This document shows positions 43,989 to 53,833 of a stretch of 64,000 nucleotides of DNA, one piece after another. The notes under the pieces were generated by a model. It made no database searches and was not told the origin of the DNA. It saw only the letters and a list, made by a program, of their open reading frames with translations. The position numbers and the translations under genes are program-made. Position 1 is the stretch's first letter. Every line of letters begins with the position of its first letter. Source of the DNA: Burkholderia thailandensis E264 (GTDB lineage: Bacteria > Pseudomonadota > Gammaproteobacteria > Burkholderiales > Burkholderiaceae); assembly GCF_000012365.1 (NCBI RefSeq), contig NC_007651.1, forward strand, positions 806,001 to 870,000, read 5' to 3'.

Positions 43989-44780
43989 TTATTTGGCCCG
44001 AGACCGAAAAAGGGCCTGCACGCGTTCGAGATCGGCCGGCGTGTCGATGCCGGCCTCGGGCGCGTGCTCGGTGACGAGCACGGCGATCCGCTCGCCATGC
44101 CACATCGCGCGCAACTGCTCGAGCTGCTCGGCCGCCTCGATCGGCGCCTGCGCGAGCGTCGGGTACGTGCGCAGGAACCGCGCGCGATACGCGTAGAGGC
44201 CGATGTGCCGATAGACGGGGCACGTCGGCGCGGGCATCGCCGCGATGTTCGGCCAGTGCGGCAGGTACGCGTCGCGCGACCACGGAATCGGCGCGCGCGA
44301 GAAGTACAGCGCGACGCCGTTCGCGTCGAGCACGACCTTCACGTAGTTCGGATTGAACACCTCGTGCGCTTCGTGAATCGGGTGCGCGGCCGTCGCGATC
44401 GCGCACGACGGATGCGCGGCGAGGTGCGACGCTACGTCGCACACGAGCTGCGGATCGATCAGCGGCTCGTCGCCCTGAACGTTGACGACGATCGTGTCGT
44501 CGCTGAAGCCGAGCTTCGCGGCGACCTCGGCGAGGCGGTCGGTGCCGGACGGATGGTCGGCGCGCGTGAGCACCGCGTCGAAGCCGTGCTCGCGCACCGC
44601 GTCGAGCACGCTCTGCGCGTCGGACGCGACGAGCACCTGCTGCGCGCCCGCCTCACGCGCGCGCTCGGCGACGCGCACGACCATCGGCTTGCCGCCGAGA
44701 TCGGCGAGCGGCTTGTTCGGCAGGCGGGTCGATGCGAGGCGGGCGGGGACGACGGCGACGAAAGGGAGCGGGGAGGTCAT
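43989..44780 (-). CDS. kdsB: 3-deoxy-manno-octulosonate cytidylyltransferase
   Basis: 263 residues from the ATG at 44778-44780 ([18 protein letters not shown]). Activates Kdo as CMP-Kdo for lipid A-core assembly. Motifs: [46 protein letters not shown] and [13 protein letters not shown]. In order with lpxK and the Trm112-like gene, a conserved LPS-related cluster. Confidence 0.96.
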   Translation of the reverse strand: MTSPLPFVAVVPARLASTRLPNKPLADLGGKPMVVRVAERAREAGAQQVLVASDAQSVLDAVREHGFDAVLTRADHPSGTDRLAEVAAKLGFSDDTIVVNVQGDEPLIDPQLVCDVASHLAAHPSCAIATAAHPIHEAHEVFNPNYVKVVLDANGVALYFSRAPIPWSRDAYLPHWPNIAAMPAPTCPVYRHIGLYAYRARFLRTYPTLAQAPIEAAEQLEQLRAMWHGERIAVLVTEHAPEAGIDTPADLERVQALFRSRAK

Positions 44781-44950
44781 CGGACGGGCGCGAAGCGCAA
44801 AGGGTTCGAAAAATGCGCCCGCTTGGCGTGCGGGCAGCGGCGTTGGCGCGTCAGGGCGGCGGCGGTTCGGCGCGCGCGCCCGGCTTGCGCGAAGACGGCG
44901 GGCACCGTGCGAGATGGCGCGGCGCGCAAGCGCGTGAGCGTGCGCGGGTG

Positions 44951-45157
44951 TCAGCGGCCCTGGGCCGGGCCGGCCGGATCGACCGGCGTGCCTTCGACGG
45001 TCTGGCGCGCTTCGTCGACGAGCATCACCGGGATGCCGTCGCGGATCGGATACGCGAGCTTGTCGGCATTGCAGACGAGCTCCTGCGCGCCGCGGTCGTA
45101 GTGGAGCGGGCCCTTGCAAACCGGGCAGACGAGGATTTCAAGCAGACGTGCGTCCAC
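44951..45157 (-). CDS. Trm112-family small protein (UPF0434)
   Basis: 68 residues from the GTG at 45155-45157, preceded by GGAGA with 7 bases spacing. CPVCKGPL is one Cxx[11 protein letters not shown] and [20 protein letters not shown] are the family core. Trm112 proteins are zinc-binding partners of methyltransferases; here the second cysteine pair is reduced to a single Cys. Overlaps the lpxK 3' end by 20 bases, indicating coupling. Confidence 0.9.
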   Translation of the reverse strand: MDARLLEILVCPVCKGPLHYDRGAQELVCNADKLAYPIRDGIPVMLVDEARQTVEGTPVDPAGPAQGR

Positions 45158-46166
45158 GGAGTTTCTCCACAACGAGAGCGATAAGGCGGGGATCGAGCGC
45201 GGCCTCGACCGGCACGACCCAGATGCGAGCGTCGCGCCACGAAGTCCCCAATTTTACTGCATCCTTCTCGGTGATCAGGATCGCGTCGAAATGATCGTCG
45301 ACGAACGGGTTCGTGGCGAACGCGTAGTGATCGGGCAGCGCGCGCGTCGCCGGCGTGACGCCCGCCGCGCGCAGCGTCGCGAAGAAGCGCTCCGGCGCGC
45401 CGATGCCCGCCGCCGCGAGCACGCGCTCGCCCGCGAATTGCGCGAGCGGCTTGCGGCGCGACGGCCGGGCGAGATGCCATGCGTCGCCGGGCGCGAGCGA
45501 CAGCGCGAACGTGTCGGGCCACGGCGGCAGCGCGCGGCTGTACGGATCGTTGACGAGCGTTGCGTCGCGGCGGCGCGACAGCGGCTCGCGCAGCGGCCCG
45601 GCCGGCAGCAGGAAGCCGTTGCCGCCGAGGCGATGGTCGAACACGACGATCTCGACTGCGCGCGCGAGCCGGTAGTGCTGCAGGCCGTCGTCGCTCACGA
45701 CGACGTCGACTTCGGGGTGCGCGGCCTTCAGCGCGCGCACGGCCGCGACGCGGTCCGGGCACACCCACACGGGCGCGAGCGTGCGGCGCGCGATCAGGAG
45801 CGGCTCGTCGCCTGCCTGCTGCGGCGCCGACGCGGGCGTGACCGCGGTCGGCGCGACGATCTTCGCGCCGTAGCCGCGCGACACGACGCCGGGCGTGAAG
45901 CCCGCGGCGCGCAGCGCGTCGACGAGCGCGATCACGGTGGGCGTCTTGCCGGTGCCGCCGACCGTCACGTTGCCGACGACGACGACGGGCACGCCGCAGT
46001 CGACGCGCGCCTTCCAGCCGCGCGCATAGGCGGCGCGGCGCAGCGCGGCGATCGCGCCGAACGCGCATGCGAAGGGCGTGAGCGCCCATGCGAGTGCGCC
46101 GCGGCGCTGCCACTCGCGGGTCAGGCGCGCTTCGGCGCGCGCGAGCAATCCCGGCCGAGCGCTCAT
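45138..46166 (-). CDS. lpxK: Tetraacyldisaccharide 4'-kinase
   Basis: 342 residues from the ATG at 46164-46166 ([15 protein letters not shown]); an in-frame ATG 4 codons upstream is possible. Phosphorylates the lipid A disaccharide at the inner membrane. N-terminal hydrophobic anchor ([16 protein letters not shown]), P-loop [33 protein letters not shown] and [11 protein letters not shown] are intact. First gene of lpxK-Trm112-kdsB-adk. Confidence 0.95.
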   Translation of the reverse strand: MSARPGLLARAEARLTREWQRRGALAWALTPFACAFGAIAALRRAAYARGWKARVDCGVPVVVVGNVTVGGTGKTPTVIALVDALRAAGFTPGVVSRGYGAKIVAPTAVTPASAPQQAGDEPLLIARRTLAPVWVCPDRVAAVRALKAAHPEVDVVVSDDGLQHYRLARAVEIVVFDHRLGGNGFLLPAGPLREPLSRRRDATLVNDPYSRALPPWPDTFALSLAPGDAWHLARPSRRKPLAQFAGERVLAAAGIGAPERFFATLRAAGVTPATRALPDHYAFATNPFVDDHFDAILITEKDAVKLGTSWRDARIWVVPVEAALDPRLIALVVEKLRGRTSA

Positions 46167-46620
46167 GACGCGAGACACGAGACGCCGCGCGGCGCGGCTG
46201 AGGACGGATTCGTCAACACGTTTCTCCGGATGGCGGCGGGCGGCCGCGCGGTCTTCTCTTCGAAAGGCGGCACTCTAGCGCGCCCGCCGCGCGGCCCGCA
46301 AGTCGCGCGGGCGCCGCATGCGGCGCCCGCCTCGCCGCCGCGCATTCGAGCCGCCTGTGGATAACTCTGTGAAAAACTCCGCATCGAAGCGTGCGGCGAG
46401 GCCATATGGCGGGCCTCCGGTCGGCGGGGGGGCGGGTTGGATTCGAAAAAAATCCATTGGAATCATATATTTGATCGAAATCATCAGGGGTTTCGGGGCG
46501 ATTGTTACAACACCGTCCCTGTTTCGCGCGCCGTGTGGACACCTGGGCGGCGCGCACGTGCGGCTTGCCGTGCGCGCCGAGGCGGTCTATCGTTGGGCGC
46601 CCGAAATCTCCCGATCGTCC
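46167..46620. other. lpxK/xseA divergent intergenic region
   Basis: A 454-base gap with no gene. It contains a tandem DnaA-box-like pair (46356-46379) and an AT-rich stretch at about 46440-46500 suitable for the xseA promoter. Confidence 0.6.
46356..46379 (-). promoter_or_regulatory. Perfect DnaA box with a tandem degenerate copy
   Basis: TGTGGATAA (46356-46364) is the complement of TTATCCACA, the consensus DnaA box. The 12 bases TGTGGATAACTC are followed directly by TGTGAAAAACTC, 10 of 12 identical. Whether DnaA binds here is untested. Confidence 0.5.
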
Positions 46621-48003
46621 ATGCATTCCGAAACCACTTTCGCCGGCTCCGGCGGCGCGCCTGCCGGCGACGGCGTCATTCCCGTGTCCGCGCTCAACCG
46701 CGCGATCGGCACGATGCTCGAGCGCACGTTCCCGCTGCTGTGGGTGGCGGGCGAAGTGTCGAACTTCACGCGCGCGGCGAGCGGCCACTGGTATTTCTCG
46801 ATCAAGGATCAGCAGGCGCAGATGCGTTGCGTGATGTTCCGCGGCCGCGCGCAGCATGCGGAGTTCACGCCGCGCGAAGGAGACAAGATCGAAGTGCGCG
46901 CGCTCGTCACGATGTACGAGCCGCGCGGCGAAGTGCAACTGAACGTCGAGGCGGTTCGGCGCACCGGGCAGGGGCGGCTTTACGAAGCGTTCCTGCGGCT
47001 GAAGGCGCAGCTCGAGGCCGAAGGGCTCTTCGCGCCCGAGCGCAAGCGGGCGCTGCCGACGCATCCGCGCGCGATCGGCGTCGTCACGTCGCTGCAGGCG
47101 GCCGCGTTGCGCGACGTGCTGACGACGCTCGCGCGCCGCGCGCCGCACGTGCCGGTGATCGTCTATCCGGCGCCCGTGCAGGGCGCGGGCGCGGCGGAGA
47201 AGCTCGCCGCGATGGTCGCGACCGCGAGCGCGCGGCGCGAGGTCGACGTGCTGATCGTCTGCCGCGGCGGCGGCTCGATCGAGGACTTGTGGTCGTTCAA
47301 CGACGAGGCGCTCGCGCGCGCGATCGCGGCGAGCGAGGTGCCTGTCGTGTGCGGCGTCGGCCACGAGACCGATTTCACGATCGCCGATTTCGCGGCCGAC
47401 GTGCGCGCGCCGACGCCGACCGGCGCGGCCGAGCTCGTGAGCCCGCAGCGCGCGCTGTTGCTGCGCGAGCTGGGCGAGCGGCAGAACGCGCTCGCGCGCG
47501 GCCTGCGGCGCGGCCTCGATGCGCGCGCGCAACAGCTCGACTGGCTCGCGCGCCGGCTGATCAGCCCGGCCGAGCGTCTGCAGCGTCAGTCCATGCACGT
47601 GGGACAGCTCGCCGCGCGGCTCGCGGCGGCGGGCGCGCGGCCGGTGCGCGATGCGCGCGCGCGTTTCGCGCTCGTGCAACTGCGCTGGCAGCGCGCGCGG
47701 CCCGACGTCGCGCCCGCGCGGCAGGTGCTCGCGACGCTCGCGCAAAGGCTCGATGCGACGCTGCGGCGACGCGTCGAACGCGATACCGCGCGCGTCGCCG
47801 CATGCGCGGCGCGGCTCGAGGTGCTGAGCCCGCAGCGCACGCTGGAGCGCGGCTATGCCGCACTCATCGACACGCAGACGGGCCGCGCGGTGCGCGCGCC
47901 CGCGGCGCTCAAGCCGCAGCGCCGGCTGACCGTGCATCTCGCGGAAGGCTCCGCCGACGTGTCGCTCGCCGACGTGCAACCGCGCCTTTCGGATACGTTC
48001 TGA
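46621..48003 (+). CDS. xseA: Exodeoxyribonuclease VII large subunit
   Basis: 460 residues. N-terminal OB fold ([30 protein letters not shown], with [15 protein letters not shown]), catalytic core [54 protein letters not shown], and a long helical C-terminus with [12 protein letters not shown]. Degrades single-stranded DNA with the small subunit XseB, which is not in the window. Confidence 0.95.
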   Translation: MHSETTFAGSGGAPAGDGVIPVSALNRAIGTMLERTFPLLWVAGEVSNFTRAASGHWYFSIKDQQAQMRCVMFRGRAQHAEFTPREGDKIEVRALVTMYEPRGEVQLNVEAVRRTGQGRLYEAFLRLKAQLEAEGLFAPERKRALPTHPRAIGVVTSLQAAALRDVLTTLARRAPHVPVIVYPAPVQGAGAAEKLAAMVATASARREVDVLIVCRGGGSIEDLWSFNDEALARAIAASEVPVVCGVGHETDFTIADFAADVRAPTPTGAAELVSPQRALLLRELGERQNALARGLRRGLDARAQQLDWLARRLISPAERLQRQSMHVGQLAARLAAAGARPVRDARARFALVQLRWQRARPDVAPARQVLATLAQRLDATLRRRVERDTARVAACAARLEVLSPQRTLERGYAALIDTQTGRAVRAPAALKPQRRLTVHLAEGSADVSLADVQPRLSDTF

Positions 48004-48108
48004 AGACGCGCCGCGCGTGCGGCACGCGGTGCGCGCGCGCCGTTTGGCGCGTCGCGCATGCCGCGTCGACGTCGATTTTTCGGATATGACGGATAAAGGC
48101 CCGCGAGT

Positions 48109-48137
48109 TTGCGGGGTTATTCGGACTCGCCTACAAT
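48109..48137 (+). promoter_or_regulatory. sodB promoter
   Basis: TTGCGG (48109-48114), a 17-base spacer and TACAAT (48132-48137), leaving a leader of about 50 bases before the sodB ATG. Confidence 0.6.
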
Positions 48138-48195
48138 CGGGCGTTCCGCGGCATCCAACACTGCCCTCCCTACATACACATCGAAGGAACCGATC

Positions 48196-48774
48196 ATGGC
48201 TCATACGCTCCCGCCGTTGCCGTACGCTGAAGACGCCCTCGCTCCGCACATCTCGCAGGAGACGATCCAGTATCACTACGGCAAGCATCACCAGGCTTAT
48301 GTGACGAACCTGAACAACCTGATCCCCGGCACCGAGTTCGAGAACCTGTCGCTGGAAGAGATCGTGAAGAAGTCGTCGGGCGGCATCTTCAACAACGCCG
48401 CGCAAATCTGGAATCACACGTTCTTCTGGAACAGCCTGTCTCCGAACGGCGGCGGCGCGCCGACTGGCGCGCTCGGCGACGCGATCAACGCGAAGTGGGG
48501 CTCGTTCGACGCGTTCAAGGAAGCGTTCACGAAGGCGGCGGTCGGCACGTTCGGCTCGGGCTGGGCGTGGCTCGTGAAGAAGGCGGACGGCTCGCTCGAC
48601 ATCGTGTCGACGAGCAACGCGGCCACGCCGCTCACGACGGCCGACAAGCCGCTCGTCACGATCGACGTGTGGGAGCACGCTTACTACATCGATTACCGCA
48701 ACGCGCGTCCGAAGTTCGTCGAAGCGTTCTGGAACATCGTGAACTGGGATTTCGCCGCGAAGAACTTCGCATAA
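48196..48774 (+). CDS. sodB: Superoxide dismutase [Fe]
   Basis: 192 residues; ribosome site GAAGGAA before the ATG. Metal ligands: [21 protein letters not shown], and [13 protein letters not shown] (Asp and His). The [11 protein letters not shown] segment and the start [20 protein letters not shown] match the iron type. Dismutes superoxide in the cytoplasm. Followed by a strong terminator. Confidence 0.96.
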   Translation: MAHTLPPLPYAEDALAPHISQETIQYHYGKHHQAYVTNLNNLIPGTEFENLSLEEIVKKSSGGIFNNAAQIWNHTFFWNSLSPNGGGAPTGALGDAINAKWGSFDAFKEAFTKAAVGTFGSGWAWLVKKADGSLDIVSTSNAATPLTTADKPLVTIDVWEHAYYIDYRNARPKFVEAFWNIVNWDFAAKNFA

Positions 48775-49220
48775 CGCGCACGTTCGCATCCGTCATTTCC
48801 TACGACGACAGTTCGCAAAAAATCGAGCGATACGCAGTGACGAGATCTCGAATCAGTCCCGACAAAAAGCCCTCCGATGGAGGGCTTTTTTTTCGTCTTT
48901 AACGGGGGCCTACCCTACTTGCATCGGGCTGCCATTCCGTCAGCGGATTGGCCGGCGGCCGTGAATTCCGGCGTCGACGGGCGAAACGCATCCGCTCGTC
49001 GGGGAACGAATCGCGGCGGCCGGCGAGGCCGCTCGTTCGGTGCGCGCTTCGCGTGAGCGGGCGCGATTCCATCGGTTTTTTTTCGGCGCGTGGCGCGGTG
49101 TTCGCCATGCGCGATTTCGCCGGGCGGCGGTGATTTCGCCGTCGCCCGGCATTCGGCGTGCCGTCGCGTCCGGGGGGGCGCGGTACTTTTCTTTGCTTCT
49201 GGAAAAGGTAAACAGACAAC
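48775..49220. other. Intergenic region after sodB
   Basis: A 446-base gap: the sodB terminator, then a stretch without a supportable gene leading to the lipoprotein. A run of eight T near 49075 and a T-rich patch just before the lipoprotein start are the only AT-rich features. Confidence 0.5.
48864..48893 (+). terminator. sodB terminator
   Basis: AAAAAGCCCTCC, loop GAT, GGAGGGCTTTTTTTT: a perfect stem with a strong T-run, about 90 bases after the sodB stop. Confidence 0.9.
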
Positions 49221-50504
49221 ATGGCACTCTCACGAGGCACTCGCATCTTGATCGGCGCAACGCTTTGCGCATCCGTGACGCTGATGACCGCCGCCTGCGG
49301 CGGCGATGGCTCCAGCGGCGCGCCCGGCGTCAGCGCCTTCAAATCGCCGCACGGCTCGGGCACAACGGGCAGCGCCGGCACATCGGGCACCACGGGCACG
49401 AGCGGCACCACCAGCAGCACCACGAGCACCACGAGCGCCAGCACGCAGGGCACGATGGCGCTGCAGATCGCGGATTTCCTCCTCGCTCAGCAGGATGTCA
49501 ACGGCGCGATTCCGGACGAGGCCGGCACCGGCACCGCCAACACGGACTCCGACATGGAGTATGCGCTGATCGGTCTAGCGGCCGCATACGGCGCGACGCA
49601 TGACGCGAAGTACCTGAGCGGCCTCGAGAAAGGCATCGCGTGGCTCGCCGCGCGCGAGGAGATGACCGATCCCGCCTGGCAGGGCAGCTGGCGCTATGCC
49701 TATTCGATGACGCCGCCGTACGATCCGGTTCCGACGTCGCCGGGCGCGGGGATCGCCGACGTACGCGGCGTGGATGCGACGTCCGCGCTGTTCGTCTACC
49801 TGCTCTATCTCGACCGGCAACTGACGGGCAGCACGGCGCTCGTCACGCAGTACGGCGCGAATGCGCGCGCGGCGCTCGATTTCGTGCTCGCGAAGAACAT
49901 CAATCCGAGCGGCTACTCGGGCAGCTCGTGGCAACTGCCCGTCGGCAGCGCCACGTGGCAGTTCTGGCCGTACGAGTACGCAGCGGATCAGGGCGACGTC
50001 TACCTCGGCATGAACGCGGGCGCGCTGCTGTTTCCGGACAATCCGAACTATGCGGCGAAAGCGGCCTTCCTGAAGAACAACGTGCCGTCGCAGTTCTACA
50101 TGACGAGCGCGCAGCGCTACTCGGTCGGCCGCGACACGGGCGCGCCGCTCGACGCGGATCTCGGCATCGACACGATCTTCCCGCAGGGCTACCTGCCGTG
50201 GGTGTTCGGCGCGAATTCGCAGAGCATCGGCGCGATCCAGTGGATGATCAACCAGACGGCCGCCGACGGCAGCATCCGCTCGCCGTCGACCGACCCCGCA
50301 TACGCGCTGTCCAACGTGATCCTGCTGCTCGGCGCGCCGACGCAAGGCATGCAGGCGCCGTCGACGACACTGCCCTGGATCGTGAACAACGTGCTCGATC
50401 CGCAGACGCACGGCATCCACGACTACCCCGGCTCGCCGGACCAGGAGACGAACGTCTCCGGGTTCGCGGTCGCGGCGTTGCTCGGGATGAAGGCGTTCCC
50501 CTGA
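49221..50504 (+). CDS. Putative lipoprotein with Ser/Thr/Gly-rich linker and helical-toroid-like domain, function unknown
   Basis: 427 residues. The N-terminus is a lipoprotein signal: basic start, hydrophobic core, lipobox around LMTAAC at about residues 21-26. Residues ~30-75 are low-complexity Gly/Ser/Thr (GTTGTSGTTSSTTSTTSAS), encoded by short imperfect repeats. The remaining ~350 residues contain regularly spaced helical segments (LQIADFLLAQQDVNGAIPDE, SDMEYALIGLAAAYGATHD, ATSALFVYLLYLDRQLTGS) and aromatic patches (WQFWPYEYAADQGDVYLGM). This pattern suggests an alpha/alpha-toroid such as glycoside hydrolases or terpene-cyclase-like folds, by inference only. I recognise no named family. 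Likely membrane-anchored and outward facing. Confidence 0.7.
   Translation: MALSRGTRILIGATLCASVTLMTAACGGDGSSGAPGVSAFKSPHGSGTTGSAGTSGTTGTSGTTSSTTSTTSASTQGTMALQIADFLLAQQDVNGAIPDEAGTGTANTDSDMEYALIGLAAAYGATHDAKYLSGLEKGIAWLAAREEMTDPAWQGSWRYAYSMTPPYDPVPTSPGAGIADVRGVDATSALFVYLLYLDRQLTGSTALVTQYGANARAALDFVLAKNINPSGYSGSSWQLPVGSATWQFWPYEYAADQGDVYLGMNAGALLFPDNPNYAAKAAFLKNNVPSQFYMTSAQRYSVGRDTGAPLDADLGIDTIFPQGYLPWVFGANSQSIGAIQWMINQTAADGSIRSPSTDPAYALSNVILLLGAPTQGMQAPSTTLPWIVNNVLDPQTHGIHDYPGSPDQETNVSGFAVAALLGMKAFP
49361..49446 (+). repeat. Short tandem repeats encoding the Gly/Ser/Thr linker of the lipoprotein
   Basis: Imperfect units built from ACGGGCA, GGCACCA and CACGAGCAC run in frame through the linker. 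Such coding repeats can vary in copy number between strains. Confidence 0.5.
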
Positions 50505-50903
50505 TCGGCGCGTGAGTCCGGCGGGCGATGGCGCACGCCCGCCGGACTCCGTCTTTGCCGCCGGGCGCTCATGTTCGGGGCGCGGCTCGTCCGCGCAGGC
50601 TGCGGCGGCGGTGCGGGCGGAACGAGGCGATCGCGCCGGCTCGTCCCGCATCGGTTGGGCGCCGCGACGAATGTCCGCGCGATGCGCGTTCATTGCGTTC
50701 GCGAATTTCGCCGCTTCGTCCCGTCACCCGCACGGCGACGCACGCGCGGCGGCGGTGGCGGCAGCGGCGCGCGCGGATGCGCGGCCGCCGTTGCGTCCGC
50801 GATCGTCCGGCGGCGGCGCGTGATTTGCCCGGGGGCGAGCCGGTTGCCGCGCTCAGCGTGCGGCCGGCGAACCCGCGCAGCGCGCCCGGCGCACTGAAAC
50901 GCG
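50505..50903. other. Intergenic region between the lipoprotein and the chromate-type transporter
   Basis: A 399-base gap between convergent genes. No supportable gene, terminator or repeat was recognised; the open frames have no ribosome sites. Confidence 0.45.
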
Positions 50904-52115
50904 TCAAACCGAAAAGACGATCCACCCCGCGGCGCACGCGCCGATCACCACGATCCACGGCGGCACGCGCCAGAACGTCAGCGCGACGAACGCGACGAGC
51001 GCCGCGACGAAGTCGCGCGGCGCGAGGATCGCGCCCGTCCACACCGGCTGATAGAGCGCGGCGAGCAAGAGGCCGACGACGGCCGCGTTGACGCCCGCGA
51101 GCGCCGCCCGCATCCGCGCGTTCGTTCGCCAGCGCTCCCAGAACGGAATCGCGCCCGTGACGAGCAGGAACGACGGCGCGAAGATCGCGACGAGCGCGAG
51201 CGCGCCGCCGAGCCAGCCCGACGGCGCATCCTTCATTGACGCGCCGAGAAACGCCGCAAACGTGAAGAGCGGGCCGGGGACGGCCTGCGCGGCGCCGTAG
51301 CCCGCGAGAAACGTCTGGCCGCCGACCCAGCCGGGCGTGACCACCGATGCCTGCAGCAGCGGCAGCACGACGTGCCCGCCGCCGAACACGAGCGCGCCCG
51401 CGCGATAGAACGCGTCGACGATCGCGAGCGCGTGGCTGCCGGATGCGCACGCGGCGAGCGGCAGGCCGGCCAGCAGCGCGACGAACAGCGCGAGGCAGCA
51501 CGCGCCGGCACGCCGGCCGAGCGAGATCGGCAGCGGATCGTGTGCGCCGCCGCGCGCGGGATCGACGTGAAGCAGCCCGATGCAGGCCGCACTCGCGATG
51601 ACGGCGAGCTGCGTCCATGTCGACGGCACGACGAGCGCGACGCCCGTCGCGGCCGTCATGATCGTCACGCGCCGCGCGTCGGGGCACAGATTGCGCGCCA
51701 TGCCCCAGACAGCCTGCGCGACGACGGCCGCCGACACGATCTTCAGCCCGTGCAGCGCGCCCGGCGCGAGCGCGTGACCGGCCGCGCCGGCCATGCCGTA
51801 AGCGAACGCGATCATCGCGAGCGCGGACGGCAGCGTGAAGCCCGCCCACGCGGCGAGCGCGCCCGCGTAGCCCGCGCGCGACAGGCCGATCGCGATGCCG
51901 ACCTGGCTGCTCGCCGGGCCGGGCAGGAACTGGCAGAGGCCGACGAGGTCCGCGTAGCTGCGCTCGCTCAGCCAGCGCCGGCGGACGACGAATTCTTCGC
52001 GGAAATAGCCGAGGTGGGCGATCGGGCCGCCGAACGACGTGAGGCCAAGGCGCAGGAACGCGACGAAGACCGGCCAGGCGCGGCCGATGGCGGAGCGGGA
52101 TGCGGATGCGTGCAT
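50904..52115 (-). CDS. chrA: Chromate transporter ChrA-family (CHR, two-domain)
   Basis: 403-residue inner-membrane protein with two CHR repeats and about 10-12 helices. Repeat 1: FLRLGLTSFGGPIAHLGYF, RRWLSERSYADLVGLCQFLPGPASSQ. Repeat 2: AGALVFGGGHVVLPLLQ, FLAGYGAAQAVPGPLFTFAAFLG. The paired GG and PGP motifs are the family signature. Characterised members export chromate; many homologues have unknown substrates. Downstream of a Crp/Fnr-type gene on the same strand, with a repeat array between them. Confidence 0.88.
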   Translation of the reverse strand: MHASASRSAIGRAWPVFVAFLRLGLTSFGGPIAHLGYFREEFVVRRRWLSERSYADLVGLCQFLPGPASSQVGIAIGLSRAGYAGALAAWAGFTLPSALAMIAFAYGMAGAAGHALAPGALHGLKIVSAAVVAQAVWGMARNLCPDARRVTIMTAATGVALVVPSTWTQLAVIASAACIGLLHVDPARGGAHDPLPISLGRRAGACCLALFVALLAGLPLAACASGSHALAIVDAFYRAGALVFGGGHVVLPLLQASVVTPGWVGGQTFLAGYGAAQAVPGPLFTFAAFLGASMKDAPSGWLGGALALVAIFAPSFLLVTGAIPFWERWRTNARMRAALAGVNAAVVGLLLAALYQPVWTGAILAPRDFVAALVAFVALTFWRVPPWIVVIGACAAGWIVFSV

Positions 52116-52308
52116 GCGATCGCGGTTGCTTATGAGGGCGATTGGGGCGATGCGCGATGATAGCGGGCTCGCGCGAGCGCGGCAGGAAAATCGTCGCCCG
52201 GACCGGGCGGCGCGCGGCGATGCGGCCGGCGACAGGTAAGTCGGCGACGGCGCCGGTTCTCGCCGGTCCTGGGTGCGATGCCGGTTCTCCGGTCCTGATG
52301 CCGGCCCC

Positions 52309-52362
52309 GGTCTAGGTCTCGTTCAAGATCGAGGTCTCGGTCTCGATCTCGATCGATGTCGA
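52309..52362. repeat. Hexanucleotide tandem repeat array
   Basis: Nine consecutive 6-base units: GGTCTA, GGTCTC, GTTCAA, GATCGA, GGTCTC, GGTCTC, GATCTC, GATCGA, TGTCGA. Imperfect but in register. It lies in the 296-base gap between the chrA start and the Crp/Fnr stop. Candidate variable-number repeat. Confidence 0.65.
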
Positions 52363-52411
52363 TTCGCAAGCCGAATCCGCCGCTGCCACTGCCGCTCGCG
52401 CGACGACGCGA

Positions 52412-53212
52412 CTACGATCGGCGGCGCGTGGCGTGCGCGCGGCTGGCGTCGCCGGCGCCGTGCGCATCGCCGTCCGATCGCGCATCGCCCGCGCCCGCCA
52501 GATCGTCTTCCGCGCGATGCGCCGCGCCGCTCGCCGCGCGCAGCGCATTCAGATCGACGATCTCGATTTCGCCGACGTGCAGCCTCACGACGCCGCGCGC
52601 CGCGAGCTCCTTCAGCAACTGGTTCGCCGTTTGCCGCGACAGCGACAGCATCGCGCCGAGCCGCTCCTGCGACAGCCTGATCCGCCGATGCCGCGTGCTG
52701 ATTCCGCCGTAGCCTTCCGCGATCATCAGCAGGCGCGCCGCGAGCCGCTGAGCGGCGGGCATCAGCGTCAGCGCCTCGACGTTCATGAACGACATGCGCA
52801 GCTTTTGCGCCATCAAGAGCGCAAGATATCGCCAGTAGCGCGGTGTTTCGTCGAGCAGTTGCTGCAGCGCGGCTTGCGGCACGTGCATCAGCAACGCGTC
52901 TTCGAGCGCGATCGCATCGTGCGTGCGCGGCAGCTCGTCGAAGAGCGCGATTTCGCCGAACCAGGTCATCGGCTCGGCCACCGTGAGGAGCGCTTCCTTG
53001 CCGCTCGCGTCGACGGCGCCCACCGACAGCGCGCCGCTCAGCACCGCGTAGAGCCCGCACGGCGCGTCGCCGCGGCGGAACAGCACCTGGCCCGCCGCGA
53101 GCCGGCGCGGCACCGCGGTCGCGGCGAGCGCATCGCGCAGCTCGGCGGGCAGCGCGCCGAACCACGGGTGCGCGTCGAGCTGGGGGCGGTAGGGTTCGAA
53201 GAGCGGATGCAT
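52412..53212 (-). CDS. Crp/Fnr-family transcriptional regulator
   Basis: 266 residues from the ATG at 53210-53212. The N-terminal cyclic-nucleotide-binding-like beta-barrel carries GQVLFRRGDAPCGLYAVLSGAL and GEIALFDELPRTHDAIALED. The C-terminal winged helix includes SQERLGAMLSLSRQTANQLLKEL. No cysteine cluster of the FNR type, so oxygen sensing by Fe-S is unlikely. A ~35-residue Ala/Asp/Gly/His-rich tail is unusual. Divergent from the DUF962 gene. Confidence 0.88.
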   Translation of the reverse strand: MHPLFEPYRPQLDAHPWFGALPAELRDALAATAVPRRLAAGQVLFRRGDAPCGLYAVLSGALSVGAVDASGKEALLTVAEPMTWFGEIALFDELPRTHDAIALEDALLMHVPQAALQQLLDETPRYWRYLALLMAQKLRMSFMNVEALTLMPAAQRLAARLLMIAEGYGGISTRHRRIRLSQERLGAMLSLSRQTANQLLKELAARGVVRLHVGEIEIVDLNALRAASGAAHRAEDDLAGAGDARSDGDAHGAGDASRAHATRRRS

Positions 53213-53296
53213 CGGCCGTCGCGGTGTCGGGTAGCTGACAGAGAAAACGTCGCGTGACGGGCATGATAGCGCTCACTCGCATCAGGAGGGGACACG

Positions 53297-53824
53297 ATGA
53301 GGACCTTGGTCGATCAACTCGCGCAGTACGCGGCCTATCATCGCGACGCGCGCAACATCGCGACGCATCTCGTCGGCATTCCGATGATCGTCGTCGCTGT
53401 GACGGCGCTGCTGTCGCGGCCGACGTTCGGCGCGTGGGGCGCGCTCGCGCTCACGCCCGCGGCGCTCGCCGCGCTCGCGGCCACGCTCTTTTACCTGCGG
53501 CTCGATCTGCGCTTCGGCATCGCGATGGCCGTGCTGCTCGCGCTGAGTCTCTGGGCCGGCCGCGCGCTCGCCGCGCAGACGACCGCGCTCTGGCTCGGCG
53601 TGGGGCTCGGGCTCTTTTTCGTCGGATGGGTGATCCAGTTCGTCGGCCACTACTTCGAGGGGCGCAAGCCCGCGTTCGTCGACGATCTGATCGGGCTCGT
53701 CGTCGGTCCGCTGTTCGTCGTCGCCGAAGTCGCGTTCTTCGCCGGGCTGCGCGGCGAAGTGCGCGCCGAAGTCGAGCGGCGCGTCGGGCCGGTGCGCGCC
53801 GGCACGCGCGGCGCGCGCGTCTGA
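53297..53824 (+). CDS. DUF962/Mpo1-like membrane protein
   Basis: 175 residues, with AGGAGGGGACACG before the ATG. Four to five hydrophobic helices. Conserved DUF962 features: YAAYHRDARNIATHLVGIPMI with two histidines, and FVGHYFEGRKPAFVDD with a third. Yeast Mpo1 is an Fe2+-dependent dioxygenase of 2-hydroxy fatty acids, using these histidines, so a lipid oxidation role is possible. Nine bases before the next gene, so co-transcribed. Confidence 0.85.
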   Translation: MRTLVDQLAQYAAYHRDARNIATHLVGIPMIVVAVTALLSRPTFGAWGALALTPAALAALAATLFYLRLDLRFGIAMAVLLALSLWAGRALAAQTTALWLGVGLGLFFVGWVIQFVGHYFEGRKPAFVDDLIGLVVGPLFVVAEVAFFAGLRGEVRAEVERRVGPVRAGTRGARV

Positions 53825-53833
53825 CTCGCGCCG

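Noticed and set aside
46167..46620. Absence of exbB/exbD between lpxK and xseA
   Set aside because: These genes neighbour lpxK in some relatives, but I cannot confirm the ancestral order here, so no deletion is claimed.
52130..52369. 79-codon minus-strand ORF beginning MRIDIDRDRDRDLDLERD
   Set aside because: Its repeats merely translate the hexanucleotide array; no ribosome site and an arginine/proline-rich remainder.
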